Below, one piece after another: positions 1 through 7,365 of a stretch of DNA of 9,867 nucleotides (the first letter of the stretch is position 1; each line of letters opens with the position of its first letter). Source of the DNA: Arcobacter sp. (lineage in GTDB: Bacteria > Campylobacterota > Campylobacteria > Campylobacterales > Arcobacteraceae); NCBI GenBank assembly GCA_030635995.1, contig DAOVXU010000054.1, forward strand, positions 1 through 9,867, read 5' to 3'. The notes under the pieces were generated by a model. That model had not been told where the DNA came from. It did not search any database and was given only the letters and a program-made list of their open reading frames with translations. A program made the position numbers and the translations under genes.

Positions 1-55
1 TTAAAAAGATAATATCTAAGATAACCATAGATAAAATTTGAGGATTTAAAAACAT
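1..55 (-). CDS. Start of an unknown membrane protein (partial, runs off the window)
   Basis: On the minus strand an ATG at 55-53 overlaps the stop codon of the ABC ATPase gene by one base (TAATG), a classic translational-coupling arrangement. The frame stays open to the window edge for 18 codons. The readable peptide begins MFLNPQILSMVILDIIFL, a strongly hydrophobic stretch that looks like the start of a first membrane helix. From context it would be the sixth gene of the NosL/ABC operon. The fragment is too short to assign a family; a second permease-like subunit or a membrane-anchored redox protein would both fit. The reading frame is supported only by the stop/start overlap and the hydrophobic pattern. 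Confidence 0.5.
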   Translation of the reverse strand, partial: MFLNPQILSMVILDIIFL

Positions 56-726
56 TAATTTATAATCTTTCCATTTTGCATATTTATAATTTTATCTACA
101 AAAGGGAGTTCAAAAAATAGTGGATCATGAGTAGCAACTACTATGGTTTTACCTAAAGATTTAAGCTCTTTTAATGTTTCAATAAAATTTAATGATAATT
201 TCTCATCAAGGTTTGCAGTTGGTTCATCTGCAAGTATTAAATCAGGATCATTTACCATAGACCTTGCTATTGCTACTCTTTGTTGCTCTCCACCTGAAAG
301 ATTTTTTACTATAATATTCTCTTTATGTATTATATTAAAAATATTCATCACTGATTTTAATCTTTTATTTAAAAATTCATCAGTTGTATTTATAGGAATT
401 AGAGGTAAAATAATATTATCTTTTACACTTATATTTGGGATTAGATTATATTTTTGAAATATAAATCCAATATTTTCTAGTCTAAAATCAGAAGCAAAAC
501 TATCTGAAAGTTTAGCAACACTTGTATCATTTACAATTACTTCCCCATGTGTAGGTTTTGTTAGAGATGCAATAAGTGAAAGAACTGTACTTTTTCCACT
601 TCCACTTGCACCTTTAAGAACTACCAGTTCCCCTTTTTTTACCTCTATATTTATATTATTTAAAGCAATAACTTTTTCATCTTTATTTATAATATATTCT
701 TTTGTAATATTTTGTAATTTTATCAT
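55..726 (-). CDS. ABC transporter ATPase, LolD/MacB type
   Basis: This 223-residue protein is the cytoplasmic nucleotide-binding subunit of an ABC system. All motifs are intact: Walker A GASGSGKST at 39-47, Q-loop Gln at about 91 (FIFQ), signature LSGGEQQR at 143-150, Walker B LILADE at 163-168 with catalytic Glu168, D-loop around ANLDE, and H-loop His200 (ATHDP). Its length and the sequence around the signature match the LolD/MacB/FtsE branch, whose members drive periplasmic conformational change rather than ordinary import. The start overlaps the permease gene by 4 nt (ATGA), so the two are translated together and almost certainly form one complex. The substrate cannot be read from the ATPase; the NosL-like genes upstream suggest a metal or cofactor maturation role, which is inference. 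Confidence 0.93.
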   Translation of the reverse strand: MIKLQNITKEYIINKDEKVIALNNINIEVKKGELVVLKGASGSGKSTVLSLIASLTKPTHGEVIVNDTSVAKLSDSFASDFRLENIGFIFQKYNLIPNISVKDNIILPLIPINTTDEFLNKRLKSVMNIFNIIHKENIIVKNLSGGEQQRVAIARSMVNDPDLILADEPTANLDEKLSLNFIETLKELKSLGKTIVVATHDPLFFELPFVDKIINMQNGKIIN

Positions 727-1901
727 CTTATAACCTCATCAGCATCAAGTGTAGAAGCTCTCCATGAAGGAAATATGGTAGCACTTATATATATTGGAAC
801 ACTAAGTAAAAATATCAATGAAAACATCTCCATATCAAAACTAAATGGCAAGTCAAAAGCAGGTTTCAATACAGAGTATCCAGTAAACAAATCTCGTAAA
901 AAAGGTGCTTGTAAAATAAATACAAAAAAGAAACTAAACATAATCCCAAAACAAAATGCTAAAAAGGAGATAATAAAACTCTCATAAAATTTCTCTTTTA
1001 AAATATCATCAGTTTTCCATCCAATAGCTTTAAGTATCCCTATCTCTTTTTTCTCTTCATTACTTAGTCCACTACTTTTATCATAAATAATCATAAAAAA
1101 TGTAAATAAACTAACTATAAATAGAGCCAAAAATAATCCACTTTTATAATTAAATATATTCTCATAACTAACTTCAAAATCCTCTTTAGTAATCACTCTA
1201 CAATCAGGAAACATAATGCGAAGTTTATATGCAATATTTGGTATCTCCACAGGATTTGCAATTTTTAAAACTATATCAGTAGCATAATCTTCATCCATAT
1301 TAAATATCTCATATGCTACATCTTTTGATACCAGTATCAAATCATTTGATTCAAGATTTGTAGCATCTTTAAAAATCCCTTTTAACTCTACTTTCTTAAA
1401 AGTACCATCTGGTTTTATAAAGTTAAAATACTCTTTATAATAATTTTGTGTTAATACCTCTTTTACTCCATTCCCAACTATCATCCCATCTTCAATCTCA
1501 CCAAAATCATAATCTTTAGTAATTTTGTCTATACTACTTTTATATTGTTTATCATATGGATCGATACCAACTACACTAAAATTTACCCCTGCATTTGCAA
1601 AATAATAATATCCCCAAACTCTTGCATTTGCACTTTGAACTCCATTTACTGCCAATATCTCCTCAACTCTACTTATCTCTATATCACTTATTCGCCCTGC
1701 TCTCATTTTTTGAACTATAATTTCAGGTAAAGAATCAACTGTTAATCTCAGTTCCTCTTTTATACCATTTGTAACTAAAAATAAAGAACTTAATAAAAAT
1801 ATCAAAAATGAAAAAATAACTAAAATAAATATATTCTTAGTTTTAGCTCTTAAAATTGAATTTATAGAAAACTCAATTAAATGCAAATTTATCTTAATCA
1901 T
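723..1901 (-). CDS. FtsX/MacB-type ABC permease
   Basis: This 392-residue protein has the architecture of the FtsX/LolCE/MacB permease family: one N-terminal membrane helix (about 24-44), a large extracytoplasmic domain (about 45-250, MacB periplasmic-core position), then three helices (about 253-273, 306-330, 358-378). The family hallmark after the second helix is present (EKKEIGILKAIGW, about 283-295, the coupling-helix region that contacts the ATPase), as is the typical C-terminal PSWRASTLDADEVIR. It overlaps the ATPase gene by 4 nt downstream and the small membrane-protein gene by 8 nt upstream. It would dimerise and pair with the ATPase at 55-726. Lipoprotein release, efflux or a periplasmic signalling/maturation role are all possible for this family; the operon favours a link to the NosL-like proteins. 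Confidence 0.9.
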   Translation of the reverse strand: MIKINLHLIEFSINSILRAKTKNIFILVIFSFLIFLLSSLFLVTNGIKEELRLTVDSLPEIIVQKMRAGRISDIEISRVEEILAVNGVQSANARVWGYYYFANAGVNFSVVGIDPYDKQYKSSIDKITKDYDFGEIEDGMIVGNGVKEVLTQNYYKEYFNFIKPDGTFKKVELKGIFKDATNLESNDLILVSKDVAYEIFNMDEDYATDIVLKIANPVEIPNIAYKLRIMFPDCRVITKEDFEVSYENIFNYKSGLFLALFIVSLFTFFMIIYDKSSGLSNEEKKEIGILKAIGWKTDDILKEKFYESFIISFLAFCFGIMFSFFFVFILQAPFLRDLFTGYSVLKPAFDLPFSFDMEMFSLIFLLSVPIYISATIFPSWRASTLDADEVIR

Positions 1902-2211
1902 CTGTTTGAATCCTCGAAATATTATTATTAAAATTAGACGGTGATATTACAAAAGTTGAAGGGAAATAGGTAAGTAGTTCTGGATCATCCTTAAATATCT
2001 CAAAAGAACTAGATAAAGTTCTATGTCTTATATACATAGCTTCTGTACTAATAGATAAATCAGGTAATCCAACTATAGAAACTAAATTGCTCTTTATCTC
2101 CAAATCTTGTTTTGATAAATACTTTATATTATTTATATATAAAATTTCAATTGTTATAAAACCTACCAATGCTATTAAAAATATAAATAATTTTTGAGAC
2201 TTGTTATTCAT
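1894..2211 (-). CDS. Small single-pass membrane protein of unknown function in the NosL/ABC operon
   Basis: The protein has 105 residues if started at the ATG at 2211-2209. That start overlaps the stop of the 380-aa NosL-like gene by 8 nt; an in-frame TTG three codons upstream (2220) is less likely. An N-terminal membrane helix follows a short basic head, and the remaining ~75 residues should face the periplasm. This part carries a distinctive block, DLSISTEAMYIRH, followed by a PELLTYFPSTF segment. I believe similar blocks occur in small uncharacterised proteins next to ABC genes in Campylobacterota, but I cannot confirm that here. There are no cysteines and no lipobox. Its position between the NosL-like proteins and the permease suggests an accessory subunit or adaptor. 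No function is assigned. Confidence 0.75.
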   Translation of the reverse strand: MNNKSQKLFIFLIALVGFITIEILYINNIKYLSKQDLEIKSNLVSIVGLPDLSISTEAMYIRHRTLSSSFEIFKDDPELLTYFPSTFVISPSNFNNNISRIQTDD

Positions 2212-3346
2212 CTGAATCAAGTCTATAAACTAACTCTTCTTTAATATCTTTAAATGCTATAATCTTTTTACCTAAATGATCTAATTTAAATGATTTAGCA
2301 TCCTCTTCATTTATAAAAGGTATTAGTTCGTGTCCCATTGGTCCATAAATATCACTTCTTATTACATAAAAAGCTTTTGTACCATCAATCGCCTTTTGCG
2401 AATAATAATCTGTAACTAAAATCTTAACAATATTATCCCTCTTAGCAATAGGATAATTACCCCATCTTTGTGCATCAAAATAAAATTTCATCAAATCTTT
2501 CACACCATCAAAAGACCAATGCCGTTTATTTGAACCCTCTTCATAAAATATTTGAGCAGCCCATCTTGGGTACTTATAAGTAAACATTCCACATACAGGA
2601 CACTTCTCATCCTCTTTTACTACAACTTTACCCTCAATCTCACCTAAATCACCAAATTGTTTTACTTCCCATATATAAAGTGCTACAGAATGAAGATGTT
2701 TCTCTTTTAATGGTTTACATAATTTTTCATATTTTAGTTCAGATTTTAGTTCATTTATCTCTATATAATCTGTTGGATCTATATCTTGATCACATTTTTT
2801 TTCAAAAATCTTTTTACCCATTGGGTATGTTTTCTTTTGTTTTGTTTTTTTCACTCTTGAAGTATCTAATTTTAATGAATCTTGTGCCATCTTTAAAGCA
2901 GTTTGAAAATCAACAACTTTACCATTATACTTTTTAACAAATGCTAAAGCATCTATCTCTAAAGCAAAAGCTAATTTAGATACTTTACTCATCGTACCTC
3001 TAGCTTTAGAATTTACTACATAAAAAGCACTTTTAGCATCTATACTTTTTTGAGTTTTAGCATCAATTACTCTTATAGAATTATCAATTAATCCATACTC
3101 TTGCATATCAGATGCTAAACATCTTATAGAACAATATTGTCGAGAAGTTTCATTTTGTAATTGAGCACTATGTGAAGTTTTATAAAACTTTTTAATATCA
3201 TTTCCACATACAGGACACCAATGTTTTTCACTACCATCTTGAATTAAAACTGGCTCAATTGTTGCTTTTTTATTAAAACTCTTTGCATCTAAATTAAATA
3301 CAAAAAGTGTTACTAAAATCAAATAAATAAAAGTCTTTTTTATCAA
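2204..3346 (-). CDS. Two-domain NosL-family periplasmic protein with a central Cys-pair domain
   Basis: This 380-residue exported protein starts with a signal peptide (about 1-21, ending LDAKSF). It contains two NosL-like units. Unit 1 (about 30-150) has CPVC at 44-47, followed by Asn rather than Met at the CxxCGM position, and a second pair Cys72/Cys76. Unit 2 (about 240-375) is classical NosL: CPVCGM at 249-254, a TDYYSQKAID stretch, and GPMGHELIPF with His339. NosL proteins are periplasmic Cu(I)-binding proteins that serve N2O reductase maturation. Between the units lies a short domain with GKKIFEKKC (Cys185) and LCKPLKEKH (Cys210), which recalls a mono-haem cytochrome c but has no CxxCH. 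The start is TTG at 3346-3344, supported by AGGAAG five bases upstream inside the last codons of the preceding gene. The first ~230 residues are paralogous to the 234-aa protein just upstream. Confidence 0.88.
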   Translation of the reverse strand: MIKKTFIYLILVTLFVFNLDAKSFNKKATIEPVLIQDGSEKHWCPVCGNDIKKFYKTSHSAQLQNETSRQYCSIRCLASDMQEYGLIDNSIRVIDAKTQKSIDAKSAFYVVNSKARGTMSKVSKLAFALEIDALAFVKKYNGKVVDFQTALKMAQDSLKLDTSRVKKTKQKKTYPMGKKIFEKKCDQDIDPTDYIEINELKSELKYEKLCKPLKEKHLHSVALYIWEVKQFGDLGEIEGKVVVKEDEKCPVCGMFTYKYPRWAAQIFYEEGSNKRHWSFDGVKDLMKFYFDAQRWGNYPIAKRDNIVKILVTDYYSQKAIDGTKAFYVIRSDIYGPMGHELIPFINEEDAKSFKLDHLGKKIIAFKDIKEELVYRLDSDE

Positions 3347-3348
3347 TT

Positions 3349-4053
3349 TTACTTCCTACTATTCAGATAAAGTGAAATAGCTTGATGCTTTTTACCTTTA
3401 ATCTTTCCACATATACCACTTGATATAAGATATGCTTTAGCATCTGCTGTAGAATTAAATCTTTTATCAGTTTTTTTACACATCTTTTTGTACATCTTAG
3501 CACCTTTTTTTATAGCTTTAGCTTGTCTTTTTTTAGTAGCTGCCATATCTTTTGCTAAAGATTTTTCTACAAGTTTATAAAGTGCATCAAATCTCATAAC
3601 ATCCCCACCATTTGCTTTTGCGAACTTAAGTGCATCACTTTTTTCACCAAACGCATATTTACTAACAACACTCATAGTTCCAGGCTTTTTACTACCTACT
3701 ACAAAATATGCTTTTGCCGAATCAATAAATTTTAATGTAGAGTTATCAACCACTCTAAAATTTGTAAGTTGAGTATCATTTACAACTACATCTTCAACTG
3801 CACATACAATTGAACAATATTGTTTATCACCATGTTGAGCTTTTGCAGCATGATTTGTTTTATAAAACAGTGGTAAAGTCATACCACATATCGGACAATA
3901 ATTCTTATTTTCACCTTTTTGTAATATTGTAGCTTTTGAAGCAGGTACTACTCTAAAATCTTTAATAGACTTTTTTTCCACCGCAAACAAACTCGAATTT
4001 GCTGTCATCAATAACATAACAATTGTAAATAAACTTAAACCTAATCTTTTCAT
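3349..4053 (-). CDS. NosL-like periplasmic protein with a C-terminal Cys-pair domain; first gene of the operon
   Basis: This 234-residue exported protein has a signal peptide (about 1-24, a hydrophobic run ending SSLFAV). The NosL-like domain (about 35-160) has CPICGM at 53-58 (Cys53, Cys56, Met58), the likely Cu(I) site, plus a second pair Cys80/Cys84 (QYCSIVC) and a GTMSVVSKYAF segment where classical NosL has GPMGHELIPF. After a lysine-rich linker, the C-terminal domain (about 183-234) carries Cys192 (KMYKKMC) and Cys215 (GICGKIKGKKH) and ends in an LYLNSRK helix, as in small cytochromes c but without a haem motif. It aligns along its whole length with the first ~230 residues of the downstream gene, so the pair arose by duplication. 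The ATG is preceded by AAAGGG at a normal distance. It probably binds copper in the periplasm; N2O reductase maturation or general copper handling cannot be told apart here. Confidence 0.87.
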   Translation of the reverse strand: MKRLGLSLFTIVMLLMTANSSLFAVEKKSIKDFRVVPASKATILQKGENKNYCPICGMTLPLFYKTNHAAKAQHGDKQYCSIVCAVEDVVVNDTQLTNFRVVDNSTLKFIDSAKAYFVVGSKKPGTMSVVSKYAFGEKSDALKFAKANGGDVMRFDALYKLVEKSLAKDMAATKKRQAKAIKKGAKMYKKMCKKTDKRFNSTADAKAYLISSGICGKIKGKKHQAISLYLNSRK

Positions 4054-4085
4054 TTTATACCCTTTAATTTAATTACCCACATCAT

Positions 4086-4114
4086 ATTATATATTTGTTA
4101 ATTGATTGTTAATT
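4086..4114 (-). promoter_or_regulatory. Candidate promoter of the NosL/ABC operon with a direct repeat upstream
   Basis: On the minus strand a perfect TATAAT lies at 4091-4086, giving a leader of roughly 25-30 nt before the ATG at 4053. Upstream, TTGTTAATT occurs twice on the plus strand (4095-4103 and 4106-4114) with a period of 11 bp, about one helical turn, and overlaps where a -35 element would sit (TTAACA, 15 bp from the -10). This could be a regulator site. In such AT-rich DNA, TATAAT alone is weak evidence. Confidence 0.4.
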
Positions 4115-4133
4115 ATTTAAGGGGACCTCTAAA

Positions 4134-4169
4134 TATAATCACAATTTAGATAAAATAAAAATATATAAT
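4134..4169 (+). promoter_or_regulatory. Candidate promoter(s) for the BASS-family transporter
   Basis: Two perfect TATAAT hexamers lie on the plus strand, at 4134-4139 and 4164-4169, upstream of the ribosome binding site at 4176-4180. Neither has a convincing -35. They would drive the divergent transporter gene. Either may be chance in AT-rich DNA. Confidence 0.3.
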
Positions 4170-4188
4170 ATCAAAAGAGGTTTTGAAG

Positions 4189-4239
4189 ATGACAGGATTA
4201 TTTAAATTAAAATATTATGAAAATATAAATTCGATCTAA
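4189..4239 (+). CDS. 16-codon ORF: leader peptide or the detached true start of the transporter gene
   Basis: An ATG at 4189 is preceded by a well-placed AGAGG (4176-4180, 8-nt spacer). It reads MTGLFKLKYYENINSI and stops with TAA at 4237-4239, five bases before the TTG assumed to start the transporter. The transporter frame itself is open back to 4221 and would read KFDLTI there. Adding one base in the AAAT at about 4227-4230 would join the two into a single, natural-looking N-terminus (MTGLFKLKYYENIKFDLTI, then LNILEK). A one-base deletion or sequencing error therefore explains the layout at least as well as a coupled leader peptide. Confidence 0.4.
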   Translation: MTGLFKLKYYENINSI

Positions 4240-4244
4240 CTATT

Positions 4245-5159
4245 TTGAATATACTTGAAAAAAATGCACGAAGATATTTTAGTTTAATTATTATTTTAGC
4301 TGCTTGTTTAGGATTGGCACTTCCCTCATTTGGTATTAAATTAAGTTTTTTAGTTATCCCATCATTATTTATATTGATGTTTTATACAGCAATGAAAATT
4401 AATTTTAATAAACTACAACACAGTATTTTAAAAATTAAATATTTATTAATCGGCACATTAATCTCATTTGGTTTAATACCATTTATTTTATATACTATTG
4501 CCTATATATTTAATTTTAGTGAAATTGAAAAAATGTCTGTTATATTTTCAGCATTAGCTCCAACTATTTTATCTGCTCCATACTTTGTATCAATTATGAA
4601 AGGTGATGTGGAATTTGCATTTATATTATCAATGCTACTTACATTTTTAGCACCTTTTATAATACCAATTGAATTATATCTTTTGTTTCAATCAAATATA
4701 AATATATCTATCTTAGAAATTTTCAAATCAATCCTCTACTTAGTATTTATTCCTGTTCTATTAGTATATATTATAAAAAAACTCCAACCAAATACTATTG
4801 AGCTACTACTATCAAAAGAACATACTGTTATATCTAGTATATTTTTTCTATTTATATGGGCAATTATATCAGTTAATGCAAATAATATATTAAATTTATC
4901 CTTTCATATTTTAGCAGTAATATTTATTGCAATAATACAAGAATTTGGATTCTTTTTTTTAATATTAAAAATAAGTAGAAAGTTTTTATCTGATTCCATG
5001 TCAAAATCATTTGCGTTTTCTGTAGCAATAAAAAATACGGCACTAACTGCTGGAATAGCTATAGTTTATTCAAATGATTTGTCATTAGTAAGTAGTATGG
5101 TTGTACTTATGCATGTTCCAATGTTTGCATATATCTTTTGGAAAAAAGATAAAATATGA
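4245..5159 (+). CDS. Bile acid:sodium symporter (BASS/SBF) family membrane protein
   Basis: This 304-residue, highly hydrophobic protein has about nine to ten predicted helices with short loops, the length and profile of the BASS/SBF transporter fold. Two regions match the family's cation-site style: APTILSAPYFVSIMKGD (about 105-121) and IKNTALTAGIA (about 262-272). Family members import bile acids, pantoate, pyruvate or other organic anions with Na+; the substrate here cannot be predicted. The start is uncertain. TTG at 4245 has no Shine-Dalgarno, and the well-positioned AGAGG belongs to a short ORF in another frame that may be the real N-terminus. A run of eight T lies inside the gene at 4953-4960. 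The gene is divergent from the NosL operon and 94 nt upstream of a sensor kinase. Confidence 0.78.
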   Translation: MNILEKNARRYFSLIIILAACLGLALPSFGIKLSFLVIPSLFILMFYTAMKINFNKLQHSILKIKYLLIGTLISFGLIPFILYTIAYIFNFSEIEKMSVIFSALAPTILSAPYFVSIMKGDVEFAFILSMLLTFLAPFIIPIELYLLFQSNINISILEIFKSILYLVFIPVLLVYIIKKLQPNTIELLLSKEHTVISSIFFLFIWAIISVNANNILNLSFHILAVIFIAIIQEFGFFFLILKISRKFLSDSMSKSFAFSVAIKNTALTAGIAIVYSNDLSLVSSMVVLMHVPMFAYIFWKKDKI

Positions 5160-5186
5160 TTGATAGATTAGTATTTTAGAAGAGAT

Positions 5187-5235
5187 TTGACAAAATGACA
5201 CTCTATTGACACTTCATTATTATATTATCTAAATA
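5187..5235 (+). promoter_or_regulatory. Candidate promoter of the Cache-domain kinase, with three TGACA repeats
   Basis: TTGACA occurs at 5187-5192 and again at 5206-5211, and TGACA also at 5196-5200. The second TTGACA is a consensus -35, with TAAATA at 5230-5235 as a possible -10 (18-nt spacer). The repeated TGACA could instead be a regulator site. The gene has a strong ribosome binding site, AGAAGGAAG, just before the ATG at 5254. Confidence 0.4.
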
Positions 5236-5253
5236 TTTAGAAGGAAGTATATA

Positions 5254-7212
5254 ATGAAAAATTCCAAAATTCCAAATTTATTATCAAAACAAAAAAGATT
5301 TATAGTTCCAATACTCACATTGGTAATAATATCAATTATAACAATTACTTCATCAGTTACTTATATAAATATAAATATTCAAAAACAATATATTAAACAA
5401 AATATAAAAGAGAGTAAAATAGAATTCCTAAAAAGAGAGAAAGAGCTAATTCATCAAAAAGTACATCAAATAAATAAAAGTATTAATTTTGTTATGACAC
5501 AAAAAGAAAAAACTCTGAAAAAAGATTTAAAAGCTAAAATAAGAATTGCATTTAATATTGCATATGATATATATAATAGACATAAAGATGAACTTAGTGA
5601 TGATGAGATTAGAAAAAAGATTATTAAACATCTAAGTGTTATTAAATTTAATGATGGTAGAGGGTATTATTGTGTTGTCGATTTAAAAACAAAGGTAATA
5701 TATACTCATGGTATAAAAGAATTAATTGGTACTAATGTATTAAAATTAAAAGATGCAAAAGAAGTAGGTATTTTTAATGCTAATATTAAAGCTTTAGAAA
5801 AAGATAAAATTGCATTTACAAAAAGATATTATTATAAGCCAAATGATAAAACTAAAAAATATCAAAAATTAATATCTATAATAAAATTTGAACCTCTAAA
5901 TTTAATTATCGGTACAGGTGAGTATCTTGATGTAGTTGAAGAAGAATTGAAGAATTATCTAATAAATAGATTTAATCATCTTAATATGGGGAAAAATAAA
6001 TATCTTTTTATATTAGATCTTCACAATATCAATGGTGGAGATAATTTTGCAACTATGCTTGTAAATCCGAATAGACCTGATTTAATTGGTAAAAAACTAA
6101 ATGATAATTATGAAGATGGAAAAGGTAAAAAGTTCAGAAAAGAATTTTTAGAAGGGTTGAGACAAAAAGGTGAAATATATACCAAGTATTGGTATAAAAA
6201 ACCAAATTATAAAGAACTTAAACCTAAAATGTCATATTTTTATCTTCAAAAAGATTTGAATTGGGTAGTTGCTAGTGGATTTTATTTTGATGATTTAGAA
6301 AAACAAATTATAGAAATGGAAACTCATTTTAACAAATCTTTAAATAATATGATAATTGATTCTCTTTTATGGGTATTGTTTTTATCTTTTTTTGTTGTAA
6401 CTGTGACAGTAATTATATCTTTTAAAATTGATAGAACTATTAAAAAATATACTAATGAAGTGATTAATTTGACTGATAAAAATATGCAAAAAGAGTTACT
6501 ATTATTTGAACAATCCAAAATGGCAAATATGGGTGCCATGATAGGTAATATTGTTCATCAGTGGAAACAACCACTTAATGTTATTTCATTAACTACTACA
6601 GGTATACAATTTAAGAAAGAATTAGGAATATTAGATGTAGAAACTATACCTAAAGAGATGGAAGTAATAACAAATCAAATATATCATCTTACCAATACAC
6701 TTGATACATTTAAAAATTTTCTTAAAGAGAAAAAAGAATTTAAAGAGATGTTACTTCAAGATAGAATTAATGTTGCATTAAATATTTCTGGATTAGTTCT
6801 TAAAGATAATGGAATTGAATTAAAAAATAATATTAACTATTCCAACCCTATTAAAATATCATTGATAATTGGAGAACTGACAGAAGTACTTATAAATGTG
6901 ATTAATAATGCAATAGATATATTAATAGAAAAAAAGATCAAAGAACCTTGGGTACAATTAGATTTAATACAAGAGGATAATAAAGCAATAATATCTATAG
7001 AAGATAATGGTGGAGGAATACCTTCTGATGTTATGTCAAAATTATTTGATAAATATTTTACAACAAAAAATGACGATAAAGGTACAGGTCTTGGACTTCA
7101 TATGAGTTATCAAATTATTACTAAAAGTTTGAATGGTAAAATTTATGCTGAAAATACTGAGAATGGTGCGAAGTTCTTCATTGAATTACCATTAAAAGAT
7201 GAGCAAAATTAA
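5254..7212 (+). CDS. Membrane sensor histidine kinase with a periplasmic double Cache-like domain
   Basis: This 652-residue protein has an N-terminal helix (about 17-40), a large periplasmic sensor (about 41-365), a second helix (about 367-390) and a cytoplasmic kinase. The sensor contains two Cache-like repeats: one around FNDGRGYYCVVDLKTKVIY (132-150) with LIGTNVLKLKD, the other around KYLFILDL (249-256) with LIGKKLND. This is typical of sCache_2/dCache sensors that bind small ligands. In the kinase, the H-box is NIVHQWKQPLNVIS (His435 phosphoacceptor), the N-box NVINNAIDIL (548-557), G1 EDNGGGIP (583-590), the F-box LFDKYFTTK and G2 GTGLGLHMS (610-618). All catalytic motifs are intact. The HQWKQPL box marks a kinase subfamily common in Campylobacterota. 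No response regulator adjoins it. The transporter just upstream may share its ligand, but a separate promoter is likely. Confidence 0.9.
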   Translation: MKNSKIPNLLSKQKRFIVPILTLVIISIITITSSVTYININIQKQYIKQNIKESKIEFLKREKELIHQKVHQINKSINFVMTQKEKTLKKDLKAKIRIAFNIAYDIYNRHKDELSDDEIRKKIIKHLSVIKFNDGRGYYCVVDLKTKVIYTHGIKELIGTNVLKLKDAKEVGIFNANIKALEKDKIAFTKRYYYKPNDKTKKYQKLISIIKFEPLNLIIGTGEYLDVVEEELKNYLINRFNHLNMGKNKYLFILDLHNINGGDNFATMLVNPNRPDLIGKKLNDNYEDGKGKKFRKEFLEGLRQKGEIYTKYWYKKPNYKELKPKMSYFYLQKDLNWVVASGFYFDDLEKQIIEMETHFNKSLNNMIIDSLLWVLFLSFFVVTVTVIISFKIDRTIKKYTNEVINLTDKNMQKELLLFEQSKMANMGAMIGNIVHQWKQPLNVISLTTTGIQFKKELGILDVETIPKEMEVITNQIYHLTNTLDTFKNFLKEKKEFKEMLLQDRINVALNISGLVLKDNGIELKNNINYSNPIKISLIIGELTEVLINVINNAIDILIEKKIKEPWVQLDLIQEDNKAIISIEDNGGGIPSDVMSKLFDKYFTTKNDDKGTGLGLHMSYQIITKSLNGKIYAENTENGAKFFIELPLKDEQN

Positions 7213-7230
7213 CTATATTTTATAAAAATA

Positions 7231-7251
7231 GTAAAAAAGACCGCTTTTTAC
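7231..7251. terminator. Possible bidirectional terminator between convergent kinase genes
   Basis: An inverted repeat pairs GTAAAAA (7231-7237) with TTTTTAC (7245-7251) around the loop AGACCGC, 19 nt after the plus-strand kinase stop. T-runs on both strands and its place between converging genes favour a terminator, but the stem is short and A/T-only. A second pair, ACTTATAAA (7252-7260) and TTTATAAGT (7286-7294), follows immediately and could serve the minus-strand gene. Confidence 0.4.
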
Positions 7252-7365
7252 ACTTATAAATAGTTGTCTTATAATTATACAAAACTTTATAAGTTAGTAT
7301 GTTACAATATTATATATATTACGCTTAGGACTTATAGATGAGATTCTATTTAATATCAATCAAAT

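Noticed and set aside
143..457. Plus-strand open frame of 104 codons
   Set aside because: It lies antisense inside the ABC ATPase gene, whose motifs are all intact; the peptide resembles no family.
2680..2937. Plus-strand open frame of 85 codons, hydrophobic
   Set aside because: It is antisense to the 380-aa NosL-like gene; hydrophobicity comes from reading lysine-rich codons in reverse.
3891..3897. CxxC motifs in the NosL-like proteins as c-type haem sites
   Set aside because: No His follows the second Cys in any of them; the CxxCG(M/N) pattern is that of NosL-type metal sites.
4125..4181. ACCTCT (4125-4130) and AGAGGT (4176-4181) could pair and hide the ribosome binding site
   Set aside because: Six bp separated by 45 nt is weak, and a transcript from either TATAAT would start after the first arm.
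4953..4960. T8 run in the transporter gene, and A9 at 8885-8893, as phase-variation tracts
   Set aside because: Homopolymers of this length are expected in DNA this AT-rich, and both frames are intact as given.
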